Below, one piece after another: positions 43,336-52,737 of a stretch of 64,000 nt of DNA. The notes under the pieces are model-generated. The model was given only the letters and a program-made list of their open reading frames with translations. It was not told the DNA's origin and made no database searches. The DNA comes from Butyrivibrio sp. INlla16 (GTDB lineage Bacteria > Bacillota > Clostridia > Lachnospirales > Lachnospiraceae): contig NZ_FMYB01000008.1 in the NCBI RefSeq assembly GCF_900104155.1, positions 1-64,000 on the forward strand, read 5' to 3'. The position numbers and the translations under genes are program-made. Each line of letters begins with the position of its first letter. The first letter of the stretch is position 1.

Positions 43336-45090
43336 ATGAAAAATCATTATATAAAGGCATTTTCATTAACACTTGCTGCAGTGATTGCGCTGAATATGAC
43401 TGCTTGCGGAAAAGCAGGTGACGGCAAGGGTTCAAACGCGCAGAATGAGAATAGCAGCGTAGCAGAAACAGCTCAAGAAGACAGTGCTGTTTCCGAAGGC
43501 AAGGATGACGCAGATAAAGATAATGCAGATGCACAGGCAGATGACAGCGAAGATTCATTATCCACACTTGATTCGTCCAAAGGCGATGCCGGAACAGATG
43601 CGATTCCTATAGCAGCTTACGAAGAAGTTTACGCACCTGTTCTCGATGCTTATCGTGACATTCTGAAAAACGGCTACGACTACGAAGGTCCACTTTCCGA
43701 CTATATTGCGATGGGAATGTTGGAAGACGTGAATTATGTTGAAAAAGATATCATGAATGATACCGTCGGTTATCTGATAAAAGACCTCAGCGGTGATGGC
43801 GTGCCGGAGCTTGTGGTTGGAAGAAACAGACAAAAAGATTTTATAGGACCCGGGAATGAAGGAATTGTCTATTGCTGCTATACCTGCAAGGATAATAAGC
43901 CTGTTTTAGTCTTTGATGGCTTTAATCGAAGCTGCTATTACTGGGCAGGCGACGGAAAGTTCAGCTATCTGGGTTCAGGCGGCATTATGTACCAGTACTT
44001 TGGGGTATGCCATCTAAGCGATGATGGCACAGAGGAAGTATGGGAGGATTTCTATTTTTCAGAAGATAATCATGACGGAACCGCCTCCTATTACCATAAT
44101 ACATTAGGAACGGATGATGTGGAAAAATCAGAAAAACTGGACATCACCGATATGGATTTTTCAAATGAGGAAGACAGTTTGGTAAAGGAAGAGCTTCCGC
44201 TTACACTTTTCAAAGATAGCGGTGATGGCGTAGAGGCAGATAGTGGGGAGCCCACGAAGGTATTTAAGAACAATATGTCAGCGGCCGAGCTTAGGGTAAT
44301 TGAGAAAAAGCTGAACAGTATCGGTTACTATGGTTTCCTGCTAAGGTCTTTCACGGATCCTCACTACATTGACTGGAATGAAGTGTTCTATACAGGTGCC
44401 GGATTTGATCAGCACGGAGCTACGAAGGAGGTCAGGGATGCATTTTTGAAGGCAACCGGTGATGATGAGATATACACTGATCTCACGGTTGTTTCCGGTA
44501 AGGACGTCAGGGATTATGTGAAGAAGACTACCGGCTTTGACTACGATGAAATGGTAAACGACCTCGACTGGGTTTATCTTGAGAAATATGATCTTTTCAT
44601 TTCTGAGCATGGCGATACCAATATGGCCTTTGTCACAGTTAACGAAGGAATGCTGGAGGATGGTGAGTACACTATTATCTACACCAATTATGAAGGTGAG
44701 GAGTATGGTGTGACTTTCACCGAGGAAAATGGCACATATCGTTTTAAATCCAATCTTCCTGACTATATTGCAAAGAATCCGTCTTACGAGCCGGATATTG
44801 ATCAGAGTACGATCACAGAGGGACAGCTCATTCCCGACAGCGACCAGAGATACTTAACTGAGGATGACTTAAAGGGCTTCAGTGAGGAAGAACTCAGGAT
44901 TGCAAGAAATGAGATATATGCCCGCTGGGGAAGAAAGTTCAAAGATAAGAAGCTTCAGGAATATTTTGAGACAATGGAATGGTATTTCCCTATGACCGAG
45001 CCTGACGATTTTGATGAGAGCCTTTTGAACGTATATGAAAAGGAAAACCTGGACTTTATCAGTAAGTATGAGAAGAAGATGAAGAAGTAA
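43336..45090 (+). CDS. Lipoprotein with C-terminal YARHG domain
   Basis: A 584-residue predicted lipoprotein: signal sequence ending in LNMTAC (Cys at about 24), an acidic Asp/Ala/Glu-rich linker to about residue 80, and a central region with GYLIKDLSGDGVPELVVG resembling secreted proteins that carry calcium-loop-like DxDGxxE motifs. The C-terminus is a YARHG domain (EELRIARNEIYARWGRKFKD), an extracellular module of unknown function common in Clostridia. GGAG lies five bases before the ATG at 43336; a GTG at 43330 overlaps it and was not used. It is flanked by arrays A and B. Probably a surface sensor or adhesin, but function is unproven. Confidence 0.8.
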   Translation: MKNHYIKAFSLTLAAVIALNMTACGKAGDGKGSNAQNENSSVAETAQEDSAVSEGKDDADKDNADAQADDSEDSLSTLDSSKGDAGTDAIPIAAYEEVYAPVLDAYRDILKNGYDYEGPLSDYIAMGMLEDVNYVEKDIMNDTVGYLIKDLSGDGVPELVVGRNRQKDFIGPGNEGIVYCCYTCKDNKPVLVFDGFNRSCYYWAGDGKFSYLGSGGIMYQYFGVCHLSDDGTEEVWEDFYFSEDNHDGTASYYHNTLGTDDVEKSEKLDITDMDFSNEEDSLVKEELPLTLFKDSGDGVEADSGEPTKVFKNNMSAAELRVIEKKLNSIGYYGFLLRSFTDPHYIDWNEVFYTGAGFDQHGATKEVRDAFLKATGDDEIYTDLTVVSGKDVRDYVKKTTGFDYDEMVNDLDWVYLEKYDLFISEHGDTNMAFVTVNEGMLEDGEYTIIYTNYEGEEYGVTFTEENGTYRFKSNLPDYIAKNPSYEPDIDQSTITEGQLIPDSDQRYLTEDDLKGFSEEELRIARNEIYARWGRKFKDKKLQEYFETMEWYFPMTEPDDFDESLLNVYEKENLDFISKYEKKMKK

Positions 45091-45132
45091 GTTCGATCTC
45101 TTTTTCTATGGAATGAAAGATTTGTGTGAAAG

Positions 45133-45293
45133 CACAGATGAGTAGATTGGCGGGAATCTGTGGAATAGAATAATTAAGCTGAAACACAGACTACTGCAGA
45201 TAAAATGTCTGTGGAAATAGAGAACAAGTCAAAAGCACAGATTTCCGCTAAAAATACATCTGTGTAATCAGAGAAAAGTATTAAAACACAGAT
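45133..45293 (+). repeat. Alternating-word stem-loop array B1 (period 51-52 bp)
   Basis: CACAGAT (or CACAGA) starts at 45133, 45185, 45236 and 45287; its complement ATCTGTG (or TCTGTG) starts at 45156, 45208 and 45258. Segments running from a complement to the next word contain AATAGAAT, ATAGAGAA and CAGAGAA. The geometry equals that of array A but the word is unrelated. Confidence 0.85.
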
Positions 45294-45333
45294 TTCGCCA
45301 GGAAATATCTACTAAAATAAGAGAATAAGAAAT

Positions 45334-45510
45334 ATCTTGGTCTGGGAAATCTGTTTCATTACCAAGATAAAGGCGAAACGTGAAAAATCTTGGTACAGGA
45401 GGAAGATTTTGTTACCAAGATAAAGTCAAAACAAGAAATATCTTGGTTCATGAGAACTATTTCATTGCCAAGATAAGGTTGAAACATGATATATCTTGGC
45501 ACAGCATGAT
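45334..45510 (+). repeat. Alternating-word stem-loop array B2 (period 53 bp)
   Basis: ATCTTGGT starts at 45334, 45387 and 45440, with ATCTTGGC at 45503. ACCAAGAT starts at 45361 and 45414, and CCAAGAT at 45478. Loops carry GGGAAAT, AGGAGGAAG and TGAGAAC; linkers share AAAG..AAAC..GAAAT. It begins 41 bases after array B1 and ends 15 bases before the ATG of the next lipoprotein gene. Together B1 and B2 fill the 434-base gap. Confidence 0.88.
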
Positions 45511-45524
45511 ATGAGGGAGATAGC

Positions 45525-47618
45525 ATGAAAAAGAAATCTTTGTTGTCACTACTATCGATAACAATAGTCACTTTATCACTTGCTGCAACAGCATGCGGAA
45601 ATAGCAATAATCCCGGTTCAGATAGCAATAGCAACGGTGGAGAAGTAGATTCCGCGCAGGCTGAGCAAGATGGTATGGCCAAGGCAGTCAATACGAACGA
45701 AGCTAAACAGGATAATTCTAACGATACGAATCAGAATAATTTGGGCGATGATAAGGACAGCACCGGCAAAGCCGGCGATGGCCAAGGTGACGACATCGAA
45801 GAAACAGGCACCGGAACAAACGATACAGAAAAGAACGACATCGATGAATCCACATCCTCCGACAAAGACGAGCCGGATTCAGACGGCTTGAAGGCGCCGG
45901 TAGTGTCGCAGATTGAAATTGCAAAGATGACAGACACCTTCACTGCTAAGGTTGCCAAGGCAGTAGGCGTGTCGCCGGAAAAGGCATCCAAGTATTATCT
46001 TGTGGACGATTTCGATACCGATGGAAAAATCGAGGGCTTCTTTTATGTTGGTGATGGAGTCATGGATGAACTTGGTGCTTGTGAAGGAACCATCTGGTTT
46101 GTAAACGAGAACGAATGCAGACAGATTCATGATGAATTTGGCTTTGCAGCTGATAATGAAAATGTCTTTGGAATTATCGAAGGTGCGGATAAGCGATTTA
46201 TTGCATTCAGCGATGTCTATGTGACAAGCAGGGTGACGAATCTCTACTATGTTGACGGGGATAAATTAAACGAGTCATCTGTTTCAAGAATGGGTTATGC
46301 AGAAGTGGATCAAAGCACAGGCGATCTGATAATAACCATCGATGCCTATGACAATTACTGCGACTATGAGAAAGGGGCAGACAAACCCATGTGGACAGGG
46401 CACACCTGGAAGCCGTATTACTATTATTACTCAAGAAGTGAAGGTGATTTCACCGAATACGAAGCAAGGTTTATAGATGAGGATACCTTGGATGAAAAGT
46501 ACGGAATCAATGCGGAAAAAGAGCTGAAGAGTCAGGGATATACACTGGATAGCATAATCGAAAGAGACAATGGCATAGTAAACATAAATTACTCAAAGAC
46601 AACAGAGAATGAAGACGGTTCTAAATCAATTGAGTACAGAAACGCCACCTATGATTCCAGAACAAGCAAATACGACAATCCCTGGGACAATGAGAAGGCA
46701 GGATTTTTCGAATCGGATTACGGCGGAACCTTTAGCTGTTTCTTAGGCACTGCAGATAGCACAAAAGCCTACGCCGATTTTCTGGAAAATTACATGCAGC
46801 ATCCGGTTATATCTACTATGTATGAAGAAGGTTTTGGAGAGGAAGACAGACCTGTAGACGCTAGCGATGTGGTTTTCGAACTCATCTATGTAAACGATGA
46901 TGATATTCCGGACCTTGTGCTTGCAAATGGGGACTGTCCCTGGAATCCTGTGCACCTTTTCACAGTTGAAGCGGGAGAAGTGAAGCAGGTCGGAGAGTAC
47001 TCAATGTACGGACTGATGTATTACTCACCAAAAACGGGAGAGATACTTCCAAATTATTATATACCGGCAGGAACTGCGGATATAAACATCTTTGGAAGCG
47101 ACCGGACGAAACCTTATGACTTAGATAAGGATGGAACAAAGTTCCTGAAGTCTCCCGATATGCAGGGCATGAGGCTGAATGAGGTCAAGGACTTTGAGAA
47201 CACTTTGGCACATATGAAAAACATTGCCCCTACAGGATTAACTCCGGTTGGAGCACCGATAATAGATGACTCATATTTAAAAGAGGGCGAAGTTACTTTT
47301 GAAGGGAAACACGCCGCAGCTATTCCCGGAATCTGGTATCTCTACTACGATGACGGAATTGCACCGACCTGGATGGAATTCGATACGGTGGGAACCTTCA
47401 CTGCACATGATGCGGATGGCTTTGTGGAGGCTACAGGCTACGTCGAATTCAGGGATAAGGATCCCATCTTGGAAGACGGCGAGATTTACAGACTCTTTTA
47501 TTCCGATGGCACATTTTACAAGGACTTTGAATTTGCACCGGTTGATGATTTCGGATACATGATGGATTACGCTGGACAGCTATATTATAAAGACCCCGAT
47601 AACTGGCCCAAGGGATAA
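45525..47618 (+). CDS. Large lipoprotein, unknown function
   Basis: A 697-residue predicted lipoprotein: MKKKSLLSLLSITIVTLSL, lipobox ATAC, then about 90 residues of Asn/Asp/Glu/Thr-rich low-complexity linker of a kind that spans the cell wall. The mature part begins near LKAPVVSQIEIAKM and contains VDDFDTDGKIEGFFYVGDG, and later ELIYVNDDDIPDLVLANGD; both resemble the Asp-rich loops of the preceding lipoprotein. No catalytic motif is recognised. GAGGGAG lies five to six bases before the ATG, immediately after array B2, so the array is probably in its 5' untranslated region. Confidence 0.75.
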   Translation: MKKKSLLSLLSITIVTLSLAATACGNSNNPGSDSNSNGGEVDSAQAEQDGMAKAVNTNEAKQDNSNDTNQNNLGDDKDSTGKAGDGQGDDIEETGTGTNDTEKNDIDESTSSDKDEPDSDGLKAPVVSQIEIAKMTDTFTAKVAKAVGVSPEKASKYYLVDDFDTDGKIEGFFYVGDGVMDELGACEGTIWFVNENECRQIHDEFGFAADNENVFGIIEGADKRFIAFSDVYVTSRVTNLYYVDGDKLNESSVSRMGYAEVDQSTGDLIITIDAYDNYCDYEKGADKPMWTGHTWKPYYYYYSRSEGDFTEYEARFIDEDTLDEKYGINAEKELKSQGYTLDSIIERDNGIVNINYSKTTENEDGSKSIEYRNATYDSRTSKYDNPWDNEKAGFFESDYGGTFSCFLGTADSTKAYADFLENYMQHPVISTMYEEGFGEEDRPVDASDVVFELIYVNDDDIPDLVLANGDCPWNPVHLFTVEAGEVKQVGEYSMYGLMYYSPKTGEILPNYYIPAGTADINIFGSDRTKPYDLDKDGTKFLKSPDMQGMRLNEVKDFENTLAHMKNIAPTGLTPVGAPIIDDSYLKEGEVTFEGKHAAAIPGIWYLYYDDGIAPTWMEFDTVGTFTAHDADGFVEATGYVEFRDKDPILEDGEIYRLFYSDGTFYKDFEFAPVDDFGYMMDYAGQLYYKDPDNWPKG

Positions 47619-47715
47619 ACACAATTATAAAAATCTCAATAATCGGTCCAAAGGTTAAACAAAAATTAATCAGTGCGATAGCAGAAAATGAGAAGTTGAT
47701 TTAAGAGGTCCACCC

Positions 47716-47760
47716 TATAATAAGCAAGTGAACCCTGTTACCGAACAGGCACGACCTGTT
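47716..47760 (+). promoter_or_regulatory. Promoter with overlapping operator-like repeats
   Basis: A -10-like TATAAT (47716-47721) is followed by CCTGTT (47734-47739), AACAGG (47744-47749) and CCTGTT (47755-47760), giving two overlapping inverted repeats downstream of the start site. This is a good position for a repressor of the oxidoreductase operon. No regulator gene is adjacent. Confidence 0.5.
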
Positions 47761-47810
47761 AATTCGCAGGTATAAAGTAACAATCCGTAATTTTTAGGAG
47801 GAAATAATCA

Positions 47811-48986
47811 ATGGAGAATTTTACATTCTATTCACCTACATTTTTTGCATTTGGAAAAGATACAGAAAACGAAGCAGGAAAATATGTTAAGCGCTTCGGT
47901 GGAAATAAAGTTCTTATTCACTATGGCGGAGGAAGCGTTGTAAAATCCGGACTTTTGAATCGTGTGAAAAAGTCCCTTGAAGCAGAAGGGATTGCATATA
48001 TCGAGCTCGGAGGAGTTAAACCCAATCCCCGCAGCGGACTTGTCTATGAAGGAATTGATCTTTGCAGAAAAGAGAAGGTTGATTTCGTGCTGGCTGTCGG
48101 CGGAGGAAGTGTAATAGATTCCTCTAAGGCTATTGCGGCAGGAACCATCTACGATGGTGATTTCTGGGATTTCTATATGGGAAAAAGAATTGAGGAAGCT
48201 CTTCCCGTAGGAACAATTCTCACAATCGCAGCTGCCGGAAGTGAAGGAAGCCCTGATTCCGTAATCACGAAGGAAGAGGGAATGTTCAAGCGCGGAGCGA
48301 GCGGAGATGCCATCAGACCGAAGTTCAGTATCCTTAATCCGGCGCTTACTCAGACTTTGCCGCCCTATCAGACAGCGGCCGGAATCACTGATATTATGGC
48401 GCATCTTCACGAGAGATATTTAACTAATTCAAAAGATGTTGAGGTTACCGACAGACTGATAGAAGGACTTCTTCTTGCCATGATTCACGAGGGACCCCGA
48501 GTAATAGCTGATCCCAATAATTATGAAGCAAGAGCAAATATCATGTGGGCAGGAATGATGGCTCATAACAATTCCTGCGGCGTAGGCCGTAGCCAGGACT
48601 GGAACAGCCATAACATCGAGCATGAGCTGTCAGCTCTCTATGACTGTGCTCACGGAGCAGGACTCGCTGTGACAATGCCCGCAGTATTTAAGTATGTTTA
48701 TAAACATGATGTTATGCGCTTTGCAAAGCTTGCAGTAAGAGTCTGGGGATGCCAGATGGATTTCGACAATCCCGAAGCCACCGCACTTGCAGGAATAGCA
48801 GCACTTGAGAATTTCTTAAAGAGCATCGGCATGCCTCTTAATTTCGAAGAGCTCGGAGCAAAAGAGGAGGATATTCCGACACTTGTGAAAGCTCTTTGCT
48901 ACGGCGATGGAAGAAACGGAAGTATTTCCGGTTTTGTAACCTTGGATGAAAAGGACTGTGAGAAGATTTACAAGATGATGGTATAA
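47811..48986 (+). CDS. Iron-containing alcohol dehydrogenase (butanol dehydrogenase type)
   Basis: Group III NAD(P)-dependent alcohol dehydrogenase of 391 residues. It opens with NFTFYSPTFFAFGKDTE, the usual start of YqhD/BDH-like members, then LAVGGGSVIDSSKAIA (cofactor loop), and carries the metal-binding His pair in NIEHELSALYDCAHGAG. AGGAGG precedes the ATG. It leads a three-gene operon with an FMN-dependent hydroxyacid dehydrogenase-like protein (24-base gap) and an isomerase-like TIM barrel. The substrate may therefore be a sugar- or hydroxyacid-derived aldehyde rather than butanal. Confidence 0.92.
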   Translation: MENFTFYSPTFFAFGKDTENEAGKYVKRFGGNKVLIHYGGGSVVKSGLLNRVKKSLEAEGIAYIELGGVKPNPRSGLVYEGIDLCRKEKVDFVLAVGGGSVIDSSKAIAAGTIYDGDFWDFYMGKRIEEALPVGTILTIAAAGSEGSPDSVITKEEGMFKRGASGDAIRPKFSILNPALTQTLPPYQTAAGITDIMAHLHERYLTNSKDVEVTDRLIEGLLLAMIHEGPRVIADPNNYEARANIMWAGMMAHNNSCGVGRSQDWNSHNIEHELSALYDCAHGAGLAVTMPAVFKYVYKHDVMRFAKLAVRVWGCQMDFDNPEATALAGIAALENFLKSIGMPLNFEELGAKEEDIPTLVKALCYGDGRNGSISGFVTLDEKDCEKIYKMMV

Positions 48987-49010
48987 GATTTTTTCAGGAG
49001 AGCGATACTT

Positions 49011-49910
49011 ATGGAAAACTATAAAAGAATCTCTGATCCCAATATCATTACAGAGAAGTACATGGATTCAATTTTGATAGAATCCAGATATATAGATTCC
49101 GTGAAGGCGGATACGGAGACGGAATTCTTCGGTGAGAAATTCTCTATGCCTGTTATGACACCGGCCTTTTCACATCTCGGAAAGCATGCGGGGCGTGAAA
49201 AGAACGGCCTTGTAGAATACTCCGAAGCTGCAAGGGATTTGAACATTCTCAATTTCTGCGGAATGATGGAAAATGACCAGTTTAAGGAAATTGCCGATAC
49301 AGGTGCAAAAACCGTAAGAATCGTAAAGCCCTATGCCGACAACGGCAAGGTGAAGGATCAGATGCTTTTTGCAAAGTCGGTAGGAGCCTTTGCCATAGGT
49401 ATGGATATTGATCATATATTCGGACATGAAGGCTACGACGTTGTTGTGGGAGAAGAGATGAGTTTCCAGACTGCAGAGATGCTCCATTCTTATGTGGAAC
49501 TCACGGATCTTCCTTTTGTAGTCAAGGGCGTGCTCAGCGTCGCAGATGCTGTAAAGAGCGCAGATATTGGAGCTAAAGCCATCATTGTCAGCCACCATCA
49601 CGGCAGGGTTCCCTATGCGGTTCCTCCGATGATGGTACTTCCCGAAATAAAGGATGCTTTGGAGGGAAGAGATGTAAAGATAATCGTTGACTGCGGCATA
49701 GCATCAGGAGCCGATGTGTTTAAGGCAATTGCCCTTGGCGCAGATGCTGCAGCTGTGGGAAGATCCATGCTTCCTGCACTTGAGAGTGAGGGCTCGGAAG
49801 GCGTTAAGAAGTTCATAGGCGGAGTGCAAAGTGAGCTGCGATATATTATGAGCTCCACCGGTTTTGAAAAAGTCTCCGACATAGACAGCTCAGTATTGTA
49901 CGAACTTTGA
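49011..49910 (+). CDS. FMN-dependent alpha-hydroxy-acid dehydrogenase family protein
   Basis: TIM-barrel flavoprotein of 299 residues. FSMPVMTPAFSHLGK is the N-terminal FMN strand, LPFVVKGVLSVADA supplies the conserved Lys, VSHHHGR stands where SNHGGR is usual (active-site His and Arg), and IIVDCGIASGADVFKAIALG with AAAVGRSML binds the phosphate. It lacks the longer N-terminal domain of lactate oxidases, as in short bacterial members. It lies in the operon between the alcohol dehydrogenase and the isomerase-like gene. It probably oxidises a 2-hydroxy acid; acceptor unknown. Confidence 0.82.
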   Translation: MENYKRISDPNIITEKYMDSILIESRYIDSVKADTETEFFGEKFSMPVMTPAFSHLGKHAGREKNGLVEYSEAARDLNILNFCGMMENDQFKEIADTGAKTVRIVKPYADNGKVKDQMLFAKSVGAFAIGMDIDHIFGHEGYDVVVGEEMSFQTAEMLHSYVELTDLPFVVKGVLSVADAVKSADIGAKAIIVSHHHGRVPYAVPPMMVLPEIKDALEGRDVKIIVDCGIASGADVFKAIALGADAAAVGRSMLPALESEGSEGVKKFIGGVQSELRYIMSSTGFEKVSDIDSSVLYEL

Positions 49911-49927
49911 TTATATGGGAGTAAAAA

Positions 49928-50749
49928 ATGAGACTTGGTACATCATCACCCCTTGCCTATGACTCTGCGGAAAACTGGGCGAAGACACAGACTGAGCTTG
50001 GGTGCAGGACGGTAGTTTTTCCTGTGCAGAGTAATGAACCTGAAAGGAAGATCATTGAATATAAGGAAGCCGCCGACAAGGCAGGGCTGTCCATAGCGGA
50101 GGTTGGAATCTGGAGAAATGCGCTTGCTCAGGATCCGGACGAGAGAAAGAAAAATCTGGACTACTGCGTGGAACAGCTAAGGCTCGCTGATTTCGTAGGT
50201 GCAAGGTGCTGCGTCAATGTGGCGGGAGCCTTTGGACCGATATGGGACGGGGCATATAAGGAAAACTTCACTGAGGAAGCAAGAAGCAAAACCATAAAGA
50301 TGGTCAGAGAAATAATTGACAGGGCTGATGTTAAAAATACCTATTTTACATTGGAACCCATGCCCTGGATGATTCCTACAAGCCCCAAGGACTACGCAAT
50401 GCTTCTTGAAGAAGTCGAAAGAGACCGCTTTGCAGTGCACATGGATATAATAAACATGACGAATTCCATTGAGCGTTACTTCAGGGCAGAGGAGTTCGTG
50501 GATGAATGCGTTGATATTCTCGGCGACAAGATCAGAAGCTGTCATATTAAGGACGTTCATCTCAGCGAGAAGTACACCACAAGACTTGAGGAATGTGCAC
50601 CCGGATGCGGTGAATTCCCGCTTAGATATTATGTATCAAAAATGAGTGCTCTGGATAAGGATATGCCAGTAATCCTCGAGCACCTTAGCACGGACGAAGA
50701 ATATTATAAATATATGGATTACCTTAAGGAGATTCTGAAAGGTATATGA
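49928..50749 (+). CDS. Sugar phosphate isomerase/epimerase-like TIM-barrel protein
   Basis: AP-endonuclease-2-like barrel of 273 residues. Likely metal-site segments are FTLEPMPWM (Glu), AVHMDIINM (Asp), RSCHIKDVHL (His) and VILEHLS (Glu). The protein ends LKEILKGI. It shares the fold but not close sequence with the barrels at 15756 and 18039. GGGAG precedes the ATG, 18 bases after the flavoprotein stop. It is the last gene of the operon before a terminator. With the two redox neighbours it may act in a keto-sugar or sugar-acid pathway. Confidence 0.8.
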   Translation: MRLGTSSPLAYDSAENWAKTQTELGCRTVVFPVQSNEPERKIIEYKEAADKAGLSIAEVGIWRNALAQDPDERKKNLDYCVEQLRLADFVGARCCVNVAGAFGPIWDGAYKENFTEEARSKTIKMVREIIDRADVKNTYFTLEPMPWMIPTSPKDYAMLLEEVERDRFAVHMDIINMTNSIERYFRAEEFVDECVDILGDKIRSCHIKDVHLSEKYTTRLEECAPGCGEFPLRYYVSKMSALDKDMPVILEHLSTDEEYYKYMDYLKEILKGI

Positions 50750-50753
50750 TTTC

Positions 50754-50790
50754 AAGGGACTTTTGCCTGTTTGGGGCTTGAGTCCCTTTT
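50754..50790 (+). terminator. Terminator ending the oxidoreductase operon
   Basis: AAGGGACT (50754-50761) pairs with AGTCCCTT (50781-50788), followed by a T-rich tail. Confidence 0.8.
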
Positions 50791-50872
50791 CATATTTTAT
50801 ACTTGTTTAAGAATATGAGGAGATGAAATATAGTAAAATAAGAGGAGAACTTCTGATGAGGAGGCAGTAACT

Positions 50873-51583
50873 ATGTCACCACCTCATATAGGTGCAGAAC
50901 CCGGTGATTTCGCGAAGACAGTTCTAATGTCGGGAGATCCGCTGAGGGCAAAATTCGTGGCGGAGAATTATCTTACGGATGTAAAGTGTGTAAATGAGAT
51001 AAGGGGGATGCTTGGGTACACAGGAAAATATGAAGGCAAGGAAGTGTCCGTGATGGGGCATGGAATGGGAATCCCTTCAATTTGTATTTACACCTATGAA
51101 CTCTACAATTTCTTTGATGTTGATAATATCATAAGAATCGGCACTGCGGGAGCACTGCAGGATAGCATAAGAGCCCGAGATCTGATATTTGCGGTGGGAG
51201 CTCATTACGATTCCACATACGGACAACAATATGGACTGGTGGGGTGCTTTTGCCCTACAGCTACCTACAGCATTCTTGAGAGAGCCGTGAACAAAGCAAG
51301 AGAAAGAGGCGTAAGATATCATGTAGGAAATGTCTTTTCGACTGACATTTTCTACTCGGACACTCTGGACAGGTATGCGCGCTACAGAGATTTTGGCACA
51401 CTTGCGGCAGAAATGGAGACTTCAGGGCTTTACATGAATGCTGCTGATGCCGGGAAAAATGCGCTCTCTATTCTTTCTGTCTCGGATCATCTTTTCAGAA
51501 AGGATAATATAACTCCGGAGGAGAGGCAGACAACTCTCACGGATATGATTGAAATCGCACTTCAGACTGCTGTAGAACTATGA
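50873..51583 (+). CDS. deoD: Purine-nucleoside phosphorylase, DeoD type
   Basis: Splits purine nucleosides with phosphate to the base and (deoxy)ribose 1-phosphate; cytoplasmic hexamer in known members. The 236-residue protein has MSGDPLRAKF (phosphate site), HGMGIPSICIY, IRIGTAGAL, AAEMETSGLY (ribose and base contacts) and the catalytic Asp in LSVSDHL. GAGGAGG precedes the ATG. It is followed 16 bases later by a nucleoside-type binding lipoprotein, now frameshifted, which makes a salvage-and-uptake pair. Confidence 0.95.
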   Translation: MSPPHIGAEPGDFAKTVLMSGDPLRAKFVAENYLTDVKCVNEIRGMLGYTGKYEGKEVSVMGHGMGIPSICIYTYELYNFFDVDNIIRIGTAGALQDSIRARDLIFAVGAHYDSTYGQQYGLVGCFCPTATYSILERAVNKARERGVRYHVGNVFSTDIFYSDTLDRYARYRDFGTLAAEMETSGLYMNAADAGKNALSILSVSDHLFRKDNITPEERQTTLTDMIEIALQTAVEL

Positions 51584-51599
51584 AAATAGGAGGCACAAG

Positions 51600-52726
51600 A
51601 TGAAAAAAATTATAGCAATGTTACTTACTCTGTTACTTTTAACCGGCGTGACTGCCTGCGGCGCATCTTCCTGGAGCAAAGGCAGTGATAGTGGCGAATA
51701 CAAGATAGCGATGATCACTACCTCCGGTGATGTCACGGACATGTCCTTTAACCAGACGACCTATGAGGCATCAAAAGAGTTTGCGGAGGAAAGAGGTGTG
51801 CATTTCCAGTACTACAACCCACCGAGGACACTGATGATGCCAGAATTGCTGCAATTGATAATGCGGTAGCTGATGGCTTTAATGTAATAGTAGTGCCCGG
51901 GTATCTGTTTGCGGAAGTCCTTGCAAACTGGGCCGGCAGTAACGAAGATGTTCATGTTATCGTGGTTGACTGCAGTCAGGGCGATTTCGAAAGCGCAGGA
52001 GTCTACGAGCTTCCTCAGAACACCTGCTCTCTGACATATAACGAAGGGCTCGCGGGATATATGGCGGGCTATGCTGTAGTTAAGGAAGGATACAAAAAGC
52101 TTGGATTTCTCGGTGGAATGGCAGTTCCTGCGGTTATCAGATTCGGTTACGGTTTCATCCAGGGCGCCGACGATGCGGCAAAGGAACTTGGAAATACCTC
52201 GGAAGTTGAAGTAAACTATGTATACGGAGGGCAGTTCTTCGGCGATGAGTCGATTACCGCAGTTATGGATACCTGGTACCAGAATGGCACAGAGATAGTA
52301 TTTTCTTGCGGCGGCGGAATTTTCACATCAGCAGGAGAAGCTGCAAAGAAGGCAGGCGGCAAGATCATAGGTGTTGATGTCGATCAGTCTGTATCTCTGG
52401 ACGGTCTTTACGGAGACGGAATCTGTGTGACTTCTGCTATGAAGGGAATTGCTCCGTCAATAAAGGCAGCGCTTACAGATCTGTTCGACGGAAACTGGGA
52501 CAACTACGCAGGCAAAATTATGAGCCTGGGAATTGTTTCGGGCGATGACCCTGAAGCGAATTATGTACAGCTTCCGATGGATACCTGGTCCATGAAGAAT
52601 TTTACCATTGATGACTACAAGGCACTTGTTTCATCAATGTATGAGGGAAAGGTTAATATTTCAAATGACATCGAAGCGATGCCGACTACTGAAATAAAAA
52701 TTAAGGTATTTGACAATATACACTGA
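51600..52726 (+). pseudogene. BMP/PnrA-family nucleoside-binding lipoprotein, frameshifted
   Basis: The first frame (51600-51869) gives a lipoprotein signal with lipobox VTAC, then YKIAMITTSGDVTDMSFNQ, the typical start of BMP-family binding proteins. After YYNP the frame goes wrong; the correct sequence (TEDTDDARIAAIDNAVADG and on to the stop at 52726) continues in another frame from 51821. One missing C in the CCC run at 51818-51820 explains it exactly: with CCCC the reading is YNPTEDTD. The intact product would be about 375 residues and bind nucleosides for an ABC importer. Either a recent mutation or a sequencing error. It follows the phosphorylase gene with AGGAGG. Confidence 0.88.
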
Positions 52727-52737
52727 TACTTAAGTCT

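Noticed and set aside
43027-45510. CRISPR array
   Set aside because: The repeated words are short (7-10 bases), alternate in orientation and differ between arrays. There is no 25-40 base direct repeat with unique spacers and no cas gene.
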